From Deltaproteobacteria bacterium (GTDB taxonomy: Bacteria > Desulfobacterota > GWC2-55-46 > S146-70): 5,925 bases of DNA. Within the stretch, counting starts at the first letter, position 1; each line of letters begins with the position of its first letter. A program made the position numbers and the translations under genes. The DNA lies in NCBI GenBank assembly GCA_015492395.1, contig WGFD01000223.1:1-5925 (forward strand). Direction: 5' to 3'. Below, piece after piece: positions 1-5,910 of the stretch. The notes beneath the pieces were generated by a model that searched no databases, was not told the DNA's origin, and saw nothing but the letters and a program-made list of their open reading frames with translations.

Positions 1-11
1 GGATATGCCGC

Positions 12-42
12 CATTTTCAATGGCTGTAAGTCATTGAAAATG
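12..42. repeat. Perfect 11-bp inverted repeat, hairpin 1
   Basis: The arms CATTTTCAATG (12-22) and CATTGAAAATG (32-42) are exact reverse complements around a 9-base loop (23-31). It is the innermost of the three hairpins in the left-edge element. No T-run follows on either strand, so a role as an intrinsic terminator is not obvious. Confidence 0.85.
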
Positions 43-45
43 TGA

Positions 46-75
46 GAAAAAGAAAAATCGCACTTTTTCTTTTTC
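46..75. repeat. Perfect 12-bp purine/pyrimidine inverted repeat, hairpin 2
   Basis: The arms GAAAAAGAAAAA (46-57) and TTTTTCTTTTTC (64-75) pair perfectly around the 6-base loop TCGCAC. One arm is all purine and the other all pyrimidine, and each arm is itself a tandem of two 6-base units. The stem is almost pure A:T, so it would be weak in RNA. It sits three bases after hairpin 1 and two bases before hairpin 3. Confidence 0.85.
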
Positions 76-77
76 GT

Positions 78-109
78 CTCTGAATAATTCAGGGATGAAT
101 TATTCAGAG
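78..109. repeat. Perfect 13-bp inverted repeat at the element tip, hairpin 3
   Basis: The arms CTCTGAATAATTC (78-90) and GAATTATTCAGAG (97-109) are exact reverse complements around the loop AGGGAT. Two G:T pairs could extend the stem (77/110 and 76/111). The outer arm overlaps the 15-base end sequence at 100-114, so the tip of this element is itself palindromic. Consequently CTCTGAATAA occurs both at 78-87 and, in the same orientation, at 5916-5925 on the other side of the window. Confidence 0.85.
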
Positions 110-121
110 GTTCCTTAATGA

Positions 122-138
122 TAAGATAGCATATCTTA
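122..138. repeat. Short palindrome TAAGATA-GCA-TATCTTA
   Basis: A perfect 7-bp inverted repeat with a 3-base centre lies just outside the element end. It could be an operator-like site or a chance AT-rich palindrome. It lies more than 100 bases upstream of the best -35 candidate, which argues against a simple repressor site for pncA. Confidence 0.3.
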
Positions 139-244
139 CATGCATCTTACAGTGGAGTTTGGGGGCGTGGGGGATAGGTTTGACCATGGCCCTTGATACG
201 GTTTATGAGGCTGCCGTTTTTTTAATGTGAAAAGGAGGACCTTC

Positions 245-272
245 TTGACAGCCTGCCGTAATTTGTTATTCT
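245..272 (+). promoter_or_regulatory. Possible sigma-70-type promoter for the pncA-nth-uvrC-comEC operon
   Basis: TTGACA at 245-250 matches the -35 consensus exactly. A fair -10, TATTCT at 267-272 (4 of 6 matches), follows at a 16-bp spacing. A perfect TATAAT also occurs at 278-283, but it lies 27 bp from TTGACA and has no good -35 of its own at 16-18 bp. Either -10 would start transcripts about 30-45 bases before the pncA start, leaving a short leader that includes its ribosome binding site. The region is the only plausible place inside the window for an operon promoter. The same bases can also be read as a start codon with a ribosome binding site, so the call is tentative. Confidence 0.35.
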
Positions 273-322
273 TAGTTTATAATAGCGGTAATAATATGCC
301 AATAGCGAGGTGGTATTTCTGA
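245..322 (+). CDS. Candidate 25-codon leader ORF coupled to pncA
   Basis: A frame starting with TTG at 245 reads 25 codons to a TGA at 320-322 that shares its A with the pncA ATG (TGATG). It is preceded, six bases away, by AAAGGAGG (231-238), the strongest Shine-Dalgarno sequence in the window. The peptide begins MTACRNLLFLVYNSG and resembles nothing I know. Stop/start overlap suggests translational coupling. However, the TTG start is also the beginning of a perfect -35 box; if that promoter is used, the small frame would not be transcribed from it. Chance is a real alternative, so this is a candidate only. Confidence 0.2.
   Translation: MTACRNLLFLVYNSGNNMPIARWYF
308..313 (+). promoter_or_regulatory. 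Ribosome binding site AGGTGG that sets the pncA start
   Basis: AGGTGG lies eight bases before ATG 322, ideal spacing. The in-frame GTG at 310 falls inside this site and would have no site of its own, so the protein starts at 322, not 310. Confidence 0.7.
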
Positions 323-909
323 TGGGTAAAGGCGGACTTTTGATAGTCGATGTGCAAAATGATTTCTGTCCCGGTGGCGCTCTCGCGGTGCCGGATGGTG
401 ATAAAGTGGTGCCTGTCCTGAACAGGTACATAGAGATCTTTCAGCGAGCAGGCCTGCCGGTCTACGCCTCCAGGGACTGGCATCCGGCGAAGACCAGGCA
501 CTTTAAGCGGTTCGGCGGTTTATGGCCTCCACACTGTGTGAAAGAGACGGAGGGGGCGGAGTTCCACCAGGGGTTGAGGCTTCCCGAAGAGTCAATAGTC
601 ATCACCAAGGGTGAAGGGCCGGATGAAGACGGCTATTCAGCCTTTCAGGCGGTGGACCCCGATGGAAGGATCTTTTCCGAAACACTGAAAAGGGCCGGTG
701 TGACGCATCTCTACGTCGGTGGTCTGGCTACCGACTACTGTGTCAAGGCCTCCGTCCTCGACGCGATCAGGGAGGGTTTTAAGGTCACCGTCCTTGCCGA
801 TGCCGTGAGGGGCGTTGACCTGGAGCCCGGCGACTCCGCCGGGGCATTGGAGGAGATGCTGAAAGCAGGCGCGAAACGGACTACCATAGAGGAGATCAGG
901 CTGGAATGA
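322..909 (+). CDS. pncA: Nicotinamidase (isochorismatase-like cysteine hydrolase)
   Basis: A cytoplasmic enzyme of 195 residues that hydrolyses nicotinamide to nicotinate and ammonia, the first step of the Preiss-Handler route back to NAD. The catalytic triad is present: Asp10 in LLIVDVQNDF, Lys96 in ITKGEG and Cys140 in ATDYCV. The metal-site residues typical of PncA are also there: Asp52 and His54 in SRDWHP, His60, and His71 in WPPHCV. This set, with the WP.HCV motif and the YSAF segment (105-108), separates true nicotinamidases from generic isochorismatase-like hydrolases. Length is normal for the family. The start at ATG 322 is chosen because AGGTGG (308-313) stands eight bases upstream. 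It is the first gene of the cluster, and its TGA overlaps the nth ATG (ATGA). Pyrazinamide activation is a known side reaction of the family but says nothing about its role here. Confidence 0.95.
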   Translation: MGKGGLLIVDVQNDFCPGGALAVPDGDKVVPVLNRYIEIFQRAGLPVYASRDWHPAKTRHFKRFGGLWPPHCVKETEGAEFHQGLRLPEESIVITKGEGPDEDGYSAFQAVDPDGRIFSETLKRAGVTHLYVGGLATDYCVKASVLDAIREGFKVTVLADAVRGVDLEPGDSAGALEEMLKAGAKRTTIEEIRLE

Positions 910-1553
910 AGGGGAGGCTGAATAAGGGAGAGACCGTGTTGGACCTGCTTGCGGGTGAATTCTCGGAGGCTAAGATCGCGTTGAACTTTTCCACTCCGCT
1001 GGAGCTTCTGGTGGCCACGATACTCTCGGCCCAATGCACGGATGATCGCGTTAACAGAGTGACTCCTGATCTCTTCAAGCGCTACAGATCAGCGAGGGAT
1101 TACGCCGAGGCGGATCAGGCTGAGCTTGAAGCGGTGATAAAACCTACCGGCTTCTACCGGAACAAGGCGAAATCAATAATAAACTGCTGCAGGAAGTTGC
1201 TCGAAGACTTCAATGGTGAGGTGCCGGACCGAATAGATGAACTTACCACCCTGCCCGGCGTTGGCAGAAAGACGGCAAACGTTGTTCTAGGTGCGGCGTT
1301 CGGCAAGAATGCCATAGCGGTCGATACGCATGTCAAGAGGGTCGCGAACCGTTTAGGCCTCACGGATGAGAGCGACCCGGAGAGGATAGAGATGGATCTT
1401 AGGAGGATTATTCCTGAGGCACGGTGGACAGAGGCCACAATGATCTTCATCCTCCATGGAAGGCATACCTGTACAGCCAGAAAGCCTAAATGCGCCAACT
1501 GTGCCGTACGAAGCTACTGCGACTACTTTAAAAAGGAGCTCCAAGATGAGTAG
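906..1553 (+). CDS. nth: Endonuclease III, DNA glycosylase/AP lyase with [4Fe-4S] cluster
   Basis: A 215-residue base-excision-repair enzyme that removes oxidised pyrimidines such as thymine glycol and cleaves the DNA at the resulting abasic site. The helix-hairpin-helix lies at about 113-125 (LPGVGRKTAN) and contains the Schiff-base lysine Lys122. The catalytic aspartate is Asp140 in AVDTHVKRV. The C-terminal iron-sulfur loop is complete: Cys189, Cys196, Cys199 and Cys205 in the C-x6-C-x2-C-x5-C spacing, preceded by LHGRHTC. The N-terminal LSAQCTD segment (40-46) is also typical. Family length is about 210 residues, so the gene is complete. The ATG at 906 overlaps the pncA stop by four bases, with AGGAG at 890-894 a rather long 11 bases upstream, so coupling to pncA translation is likely. 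The lysine and aspartate pair makes it a bifunctional Nth rather than a MutY. Confidence 0.97.
   Translation: MKGRLNKGETVLDLLAGEFSEAKIALNFSTPLELLVATILSAQCTDDRVNRVTPDLFKRYRSARDYAEADQAELEAVIKPTGFYRNKAKSIINCCRKLLEDFNGEVPDRIDELTTLPGVGRKTANVVLGAAFGKNAIAVDTHVKRVANRLGLTDESDPERIEMDLRRIIPEARWTEATMIFILHGRHTCTARKPKCANCAVRSYCDYFKKELQDE
1533..1538 (+). promoter_or_regulatory. Ribosome binding site AAGGAG that sets the uvrC start
   Basis: AAGGAG lies inside the end of nth, seven bases before ATG 1546. An upstream in-frame ATG at 1456 would add 30 residues with no family match and a 98-base overlap with nth, so 1546 is preferred. Confidence 0.8.
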
Positions 1554-3384
1554 CTCCGGCATTGTGGAGGAGAAGGTCCGCAACCTCCCCACTTTGCCCG
1601 GCGTGTACATGTTCAAGGACGGGAAGGGGAAGGTTATCTATGTAGGCAAGGCCAAGGTCCTCAGGTCAAGGGTCAGGTCCTATTTCCAAAAGAGCGGTGA
1701 TACCAGGCATACCATAAAATTTCTTGTCTCTAAGGCCCGTGACATAGACTTTATAGTGACGGCAAACGAGCAGGAGGCCCTCATCCTGGAGGATACACTC
1801 CTTAAAAGGTACAGGCCCAGATACAACATTCGCCTTAAGGACGATAAGACCTATGTGAGCATAAAGATCACCACCGGTGAGAGCTTTCCCAGGATCCTCG
1901 TTACGAGGAAGATCAAAGATGACGGCAGCCGGTATTTCGGCCCATTCACTTCCGCCCAGAAGGTTCGGGAGACCGTCAAGTTTCTGCGTTCAATATTTCC
2001 GCTGCGTGTATGCGGGCCGGCGGAGTTCAACAACAGGATAAGACCATGCCTGGATTACCAGATCGGCCTCTGCAGTGGACCCGCGGTAGGTCGCATCTCC
2101 AGGGCGGACTATAGAGAACTGGTGGATGAAGCCATAATGTTCCTGGAAGGGAGGAACCAGAGACTTCTTAGGGTGTTGAAGAAGAAGATGGGCTGGGCCT
2201 CCGAAGAGATGGAGTTCGAGAGGGCAGCCGCTATAAGGGACCAGATAGCATCCATTGAGGAGACGCTGAAGGAACAGAAGGTGGTTTCCAGGCGCAAGGT
2301 GGATCAGGATGTCTTTGCATATATAGTTGAAGGGGATCTCTTTTTGGTGCAGGCCATGTTTATAAGGGACGGACGTCTCGTCGGAGGCAGGGACTTTTCC
2401 TTCGGGTATATGGACATCCCCATTGAGAGTCTCCTCTCATCCTTCATAAGCCAGTTCTATGGCAGGGGAAATTTTATACCGGATGAAGTTATTGTGCCGG
2501 TCGGAGTGGAAGACGGTGACATAATACAGAAGTGGTTGTCGGCCAAGAAGGGGCGCAGGGTGTATTTGACCTCCCCGGTCAGGGGGCATAAGGTCAAACT
2601 CCTGAGGATGGGTGAGGAGAATGCCGGAGAGGCGTTAAGGAAAAGATTGAAGGCGGCGGATGAGAGACATGAAGCGGCGCTTGAAGAGGTCGGTAAGCGG
2701 CTCAAGCTGAAAGGATTGCCGAAGGTGATAGAGGCCTTCGATATATCCAATATAGGGGGCAAGATTGCGGTCGGCGCAATGGTTACATTCCTGGACGGAA
2801 GACCGGAGAAGAGCAGGTACCGGCTTTTTAAGGTGAGGATGGACAACGGTCCCGATGACTATGGAATGATGCGGGAGGTCGTCTCCAGGCGGTACAGGAC
2901 CGCCGAAGCCGGCGAGGTGCCGGATCTACTCCTTGTCGACGGCGGCAAGGGACAGCTGAATATCGTGACCGGTGTCCTGTCGGAACTGGGCCTCTCTGTC
3001 CCGGCGGTTGCGGCCATTGCGAAGGATAAGGCGGCCGGAAGATCCGGGGGCCTTGCGGAGAAGAGTGGAGAGAAGGTGTACATGCCGGGTAGAAAGAATC
3101 CGGTGATATTGAGAAGAGGCTCCAGGCCCGACAACCTGCTTATGCGTATAAGGGATGAGGTTCACAGATTCGCCGTCTCTTACCATAGGAGGTTGAGATC
3201 TAGAGCGATTGGGTCCATCCTTGAGAGTATCCCCGGTATCGGCATGCAGAGAAGAAAGGCCCTCCTGGCCCGCTTCGGCGGCATTGATGCCATGAAAAGG
3301 GCATCCCTGGAGGACCTGACGAGCGTAAAGGGTATATCCAAAGGGGTTGCATCACTGATTAAAGAGCAGATTTCAGTAGAATAG
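1546..3384 (+). CDS. uvrC: Excinuclease ABC subunit C
   Basis: A 612-residue dual endonuclease of nucleotide excision repair; with UvrA and UvrB it cuts DNA on both sides of bulky lesions. The GIY-YIG domain (about 14-95) makes the 3' cut: GVY 19-21, YVG 32-34, with catalytic-type Arg42 and Glu82. The UVR helix that binds UvrB is at about 205-240. The RNase H-like domain for the 5' cut has Asp399 (EAFDISN), Asp437-Asp438 (DDYGMM), Asp465 (LLLVDGGKGQ) and His540 (DEVHRFA). Two helix-hairpin-helix motifs close the protein (PGIG at 563-566 and VKGI at 594-597). Length matches E. coli UvrC (610). Oddity: of the four cysteines that hold an iron-sulfur cluster in E. coli UvrC, three are present at the same spacing (156, 168, 176) but the fourth is Ala180. 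The start overlaps nth by eight bases. All nuclease residues are intact, so it should be active. Confidence 0.97.
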   Translation: MSSSGIVEEKVRNLPTLPGVYMFKDGKGKVIYVGKAKVLRSRVRSYFQKSGDTRHTIKFLVSKARDIDFIVTANEQEALILEDTLLKRYRPRYNIRLKDDKTYVSIKITTGESFPRILVTRKIKDDGSRYFGPFTSAQKVRETVKFLRSIFPLRVCGPAEFNNRIRPCLDYQIGLCSGPAVGRISRADYRELVDEAIMFLEGRNQRLLRVLKKKMGWASEEMEFERAAAIRDQIASIEETLKEQKVVSRRKVDQDVFAYIVEGDLFLVQAMFIRDGRLVGGRDFSFGYMDIPIESLLSSFISQFYGRGNFIPDEVIVPVGVEDGDIIQKWLSAKKGRRVYLTSPVRGHKVKLLRMGEENAGEALRKRLKAADERHEAALEEVGKRLKLKGLPKVIEAFDISNIGGKIAVGAMVTFLDGRPEKSRYRLFKVRMDNGPDDYGMMREVVSRRYRTAEAGEVPDLLLVDGGKGQLNIVTGVLSELGLSVPAVAAIAKDKAAGRSGGLAEKSGEKVYMPGRKNPVILRRGSRPDNLLMRIRDEVHRFAVSYHRRLRSRAIGSILESIPGIGMQRRKALLARFGGIDAMKRASLEDLTSVKGISKGVASLIKEQISVE

Positions 3385-3390
3385 CCTGGG

Positions 3391-3396
3391 GGAGGG
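3391..3396 (+). promoter_or_regulatory. Ribosome binding site GGAGGG of comEC
   Basis: GGAGGG in the 18-base uvrC-comEC gap stands six bases before ATG 3403. The gap holds no room for a terminator or promoter, so comEC is read with uvrC. Confidence 0.75.
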
Positions 3397-3402
3397 TGCA
3401 GG

Positions 3403-5910
3403 ATGCCGCAGGCGATTGCTATACGCCCCATGATCCCTGTCCTGGCGGCCTTTTCAGCGGGTATTCTCCTGCGTTCATCCATTCAGGTAAGCGTGGGTAT
3501 GGTAACGCTGCTCTTTCTTTTTTCTCTTTTCATCGCATCATATTTTACGCTATCGAAGCTATCAGCGGCAAGTTGCGGGGAATCGGCCCGCCAACTATCC
3601 TTGAAATCAAAGGGAGCAAGGTGGGTTGTGCTGTTACCCTTCCTTTTTCTTGGTGTCCTGTTTGCCGGTGGTGAGCTCAGGGACAATTTCGGGCCCGGCC
3701 ACATACTTCACTACGTTGACATAAGGGAAGGTGGACTGGGTATAAGGGTTGAAGGGCGGGTCTACAGGGTTATGAGGTCTTCAGGGGAAAGGTCCAGGCT
3801 CTTCATCGAGGTGAACAAGGTGATCCTGGGTGGCCATGAAGATGCGGCCTATGGTAGGGTCCTCCTGACGGTGGGCGGGCCGGACGCCGGGATGGTCCGG
3901 GGGGACAGGGTGAGGTTCCTTTCGAGGCTTAAGAGACCGAAGAACTTCGGGAATCCCGGGGAGTACGATTATGAGGGTGCCCTAAGAAGGGAGGGGATCT
4001 ATGTGACGGCGTTTATCGACAGCGCGAGGTGGATAGTAAGGCTTTACGGAGAGGCTGACCTGCTCAGAGGATGGATTGAAGGGGCCAGAGGCTCCGTAAG
4101 GGCCTTTATAGAGGGAAAGGCCTTTGCCAACGGCGGTATAATGAAGGCGCTTCTTTTAGGAGATAGAGGGGGTGTGCCGGGAGTCGTCAGGGACGGGTTC
4201 GCTCGAACGGGCACGGCTCATCTCCTGGCCATTTCAGGACTCCATGTCGGGGCCGCCGCATTTCTGGTATACGCTGTACTATTCAGGATATTCAGTGCCT
4301 CGGAGAGGTGTATGCTAGCGCTGGACATCAGGAAGCTGTCCATACTGCTGAGCCTCCCCGTTGTACTTTTCTACACCCTCTTGACCGGACTTTCACTGCC
4401 TACTGTCAGGGCGGCCATTATGGTGGCCGCTTTTGCCATTGCCATCATGCTGGACAGGGAGCGTGATATCTATAATATCCTTGCCTCGGCGGCCCTCGCG
4501 ATACTACTCTTTTCACCTATGAGCCTGTTCGAGGCTTCATTCCAGCTCTCCTTTATAGCGGTGCTGTCTATAGTCTATATAACCCCCAGATTGAGAGGCA
4601 TATTCCCAGGAGATGACAGCTCCGGCATGAAGGCGCCATCTGCCAGGCTGCCATATATGACCTCTATCATGGATAAGGGCCTATTCTTGTTCCTTGTGTC
4701 CCTTTCCGCGGCTGTCGGCACGGCTCCGATTGTCGCATACCACTTCCAGATGGTTCCGGTCCTTGGACCTCTTGCAAATATTGTGGCGGTCCCTCTGGTG
4801 GGTTTTATCGTGGTGCCGGTGGGACTGTTCGCCCTTGCCTTTATTCCTCTGTGGGAGGGGATGGCATCGCTGTTGCTTATGCTTGTCGATGCTGTGCTTG
4901 CTGTCGTTGTCAAGTTCATCGCTGTCCTTGCGGCGCTGCCTTTCACCTCTATCAGTGCCGCCCGCCCGGCTTTGGCCGAGATAGTATTGATCTACCTTAT
5001 TATTCCGGCAATGCTCATTGCCATCGGGAACCGGAGGGTCCGGCCGATCTTTTCGCTGCTTGCCGCCCTTCTGATCGCTATATACGGTTACCGTTACTGC
5101 CGCAACAACTATGACGGGGACTTAAGGCTAACCTTCATCTCCGTAGGGCAAGGAGATGCCGCACTTGTGGAGTTCCCATATGGAAAGCGCATGCTGATCG
5201 ATGGCGGAGGTTTCTATGGCACGGACTTTGATGTAGGTGAACGTGTGCTTGCGCCTTTTCTAAGGCAGAAGGGTATTGGAAGAATAGACTATGTCGTATT
5301 GAGTCATCCGCAGATAGATCATGCCGGAGGGCTGAGATTTGTTGTGGAGAACTTTGGCGTGGAAGAGTTTTGGTGGAATGGTGATGGTGGATTGCGCGAA
5401 CTGTCTGCTTCTCTTGAGCGGAGAGGAGTCCCTACGCTCATAAAGGATGCGTCAACCCCGCCTGTGGTTATAAACGGTGTCAGGGTTGAATTTCTTTACC
5501 CGGACAAAGATACACTTCTTGATGGAAATAACAGGTCGCTTGTTCTCAGGCTCGGCTTCAAAGGGGTAACATTCCTCTTTACCGGTGATCTCGAAGAAGA
5601 GGCTGAACACCTTCTCCTTAGCCGCCGGCCCGGACTCCGGTCTACGGTTCTGAAGGTCCCTCATCACGGCAGCCGCAGTTCGTCCATGGAGAAGTTCATA
5701 GATACCGTCAGGCCCGGCGCGGCGGTCGTATCCGCCGGCTATCGTAACCCGTTCGGTTTTCCCCACAAGGAGGTGGTGGAGAGGTACACTCAGGCGGGGG
5801 TTGCGTTGTTCAGAACCGACAGAGACGGCGCGGTAATGGTTGAAACGGACGGCCATGAGGTGGACATAAAAGGTTATTTGACGGATCGAAGGTGGTGGGG
5901 TATACTTTAG
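3403..5910 (+). CDS. comEC: ComEC/Rec2 family DNA-uptake channel with C-terminal metallo-beta-lactamase domain
   Basis: An 835-residue inner-membrane protein that conducts single-stranded DNA into the cytoplasm in natural transformation. It has all the parts of a long ComEC. Three hydrophobic segments (about 9-24, 29-50, 73-90) precede an OB-fold-like DUF4131 region (about 105-215). The Competence domain (about 235-520) has the hallmark LLAISGLHVG around Ser278-His281, the SLPTVRAA segment and many membrane helices, followed by two more (about 524-543 and 548-566). The metallo-beta-lactamase domain (about 575-830) begins SVGQGDA and has SHPQIDH (His635, Asp639, His640), TGD (727-729) and PHHGS with His754-His755. 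It may degrade the non-transported strand, as proposed for the family. The second His of HxHxDH is Gln637 here. The TAG stop lies in the TTAG that abuts the right-hand repeat, so the gene ends exactly where the element begins. The length argues it is complete. No other competence or pilus gene is in the window. Confidence 0.95.
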   Translation: MPQAIAIRPMIPVLAAFSAGILLRSSIQVSVGMVTLLFLFSLFIASYFTLSKLSAASCGESARQLSLKSKGARWVVLLPFLFLGVLFAGGELRDNFGPGHILHYVDIREGGLGIRVEGRVYRVMRSSGERSRLFIEVNKVILGGHEDAAYGRVLLTVGGPDAGMVRGDRVRFLSRLKRPKNFGNPGEYDYEGALRREGIYVTAFIDSARWIVRLYGEADLLRGWIEGARGSVRAFIEGKAFANGGIMKALLLGDRGGVPGVVRDGFARTGTAHLLAISGLHVGAAAFLVYAVLFRIFSASERCMLALDIRKLSILLSLPVVLFYTLLTGLSLPTVRAAIMVAAFAIAIMLDRERDIYNILASAALAILLFSPMSLFEASFQLSFIAVLSIVYITPRLRGIFPGDDSSGMKAPSARLPYMTSIMDKGLFLFLVSLSAAVGTAPIVAYHFQMVPVLGPLANIVAVPLVGFIVVPVGLFALAFIPLWEGMASLLLMLVDAVLAVVVKFIAVLAALPFTSISAARPALAEIVLIYLIIPAMLIAIGNRRVRPIFSLLAALLIAIYGYRYCRNNYDGDLRLTFISVGQGDAALVEFPYGKRMLIDGGGFYGTDFDVGERVLAPFLRQKGIGRIDYVVLSHPQIDHAGGLRFVVENFGVEEFWWNGDGGLRELSASLERRGVPTLIKDASTPPVVINGVRVEFLYPDKDTLLDGNNRSLVLRLGFKGVTFLFTGDLEEEAEHLLLSRRPGLRSTVLKVPHHGSRSSSMEKFIDTVRPGAAVVSAGYRNPFGFPHKEVVERYTQAGVALFRTDRDGAVMVETDGHEVDIKGYLTDRRWWGIL

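Larger units (their letters stand above)
1..114. mobile_element. Partial copy of a repeated palindromic element (IS5-like or MITE-like terminus)
   Basis: This AT-rich non-coding stretch is made almost entirely of three perfect inverted repeats set end to end, with 11, 12 and 13 bp stems. It ends at 114 with TTATTCAGAGGTTCC, the exact reverse complement of the 15 bases at the other edge of the window (5911-5925). The base after its outer end starts TTAA, which fits the YTAR target preference known for IS5-type elements; the GGAA..T..GAA.AA pattern of the end also resembles IS5-group terminal repeats as I remember them. No transposase or other reading frame lies in the visible part, so this is either the non-coding end of a longer insertion sequence or a non-autonomous derivative. 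The left limit lies outside the window. What is seen is the repeat and its structure; the IS5 link is inference. Confidence 0.5.
115..321 (+). other. Intergenic region between repeated element and pncA
   Basis: These 207 bases hold no recognisable gene. In order they contain the TTAA flank of the element (115-118), a short palindrome (122-138), two copies of ATCTTACA (133-140 and 144-151), a G-rich patch (about 151-179), a run of seven T (217-223) without a good stem before it, a strong Shine-Dalgarno-like AAAGGAGG (231-238), a possible promoter from 245, and two AATAGCG copies 20 bases apart (281-287, 301-307). One frame is open from 99 to a TGA at 228-230, but its peptide matches no family I recognise. 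The region may contain the worn 3' end of an upstream gene cut off by the element; that is speculation. Confidence 0.5.
322..5910 (+). other. Operon pncA-nth-uvrC-comEC
   Basis: Four co-directional genes with junctions of -4, -8 and +18 bases, each with a ribosome binding site, and no hairpin plus T-run between them. Such spacing is strong evidence for one transcript. The 3' boundary may be supplied by the palindromic element that begins right after the comEC stop. Whether the operon extends upstream of the left element cannot be seen. Confidence 0.8.

Noticed and set aside
12..109. CRISPR array suggested by repeated palindromes
   Set aside because: The three palindromes differ in sequence and there are no repeat-spacer units or cas genes.
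1..114. Transposase gene inside the left-edge element
   Set aside because: No reading frame of useful length exists here; only the palindromic end is visible.
198..223. Possible intrinsic terminator before a run of seven T
   Set aside because: The only stem is ACGG/CCGT, four pairs with a 12-base loop, too weak to support a call.
245..283. TTGACA paired with TATAAT as one promoter
   Set aside because: The spacing is 27 bp, too long for a sigma-70 promoter; the weaker TATTCT at 16 bp is the better partner.
310..321. GTG start for pncA, four codons upstream of the ATG
   Set aside because: It lies inside the AGGTGG ribosome binding site and has no site of its own; ATG 322 has ideal spacing.
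1456..1545. ATG start giving UvrC 30 extra N-terminal residues
   Set aside because: The extra residues are the shifted reading of the nth 3' end; ATG 1546 with AAGGAG gives the family length.
4575..4946. Minus-strand frames of 60-134 codons across the operon
   Set aside because: They lie opposite clearly conserved genes, have low-complexity composition and no family motifs; they are shadows.
5101..5910. A separate metallo-beta-lactamase hydrolase gene
   Set aside because: It is in frame with the membrane part with no stop, and the arrangement is the normal C-terminal domain of long ComEC proteins.
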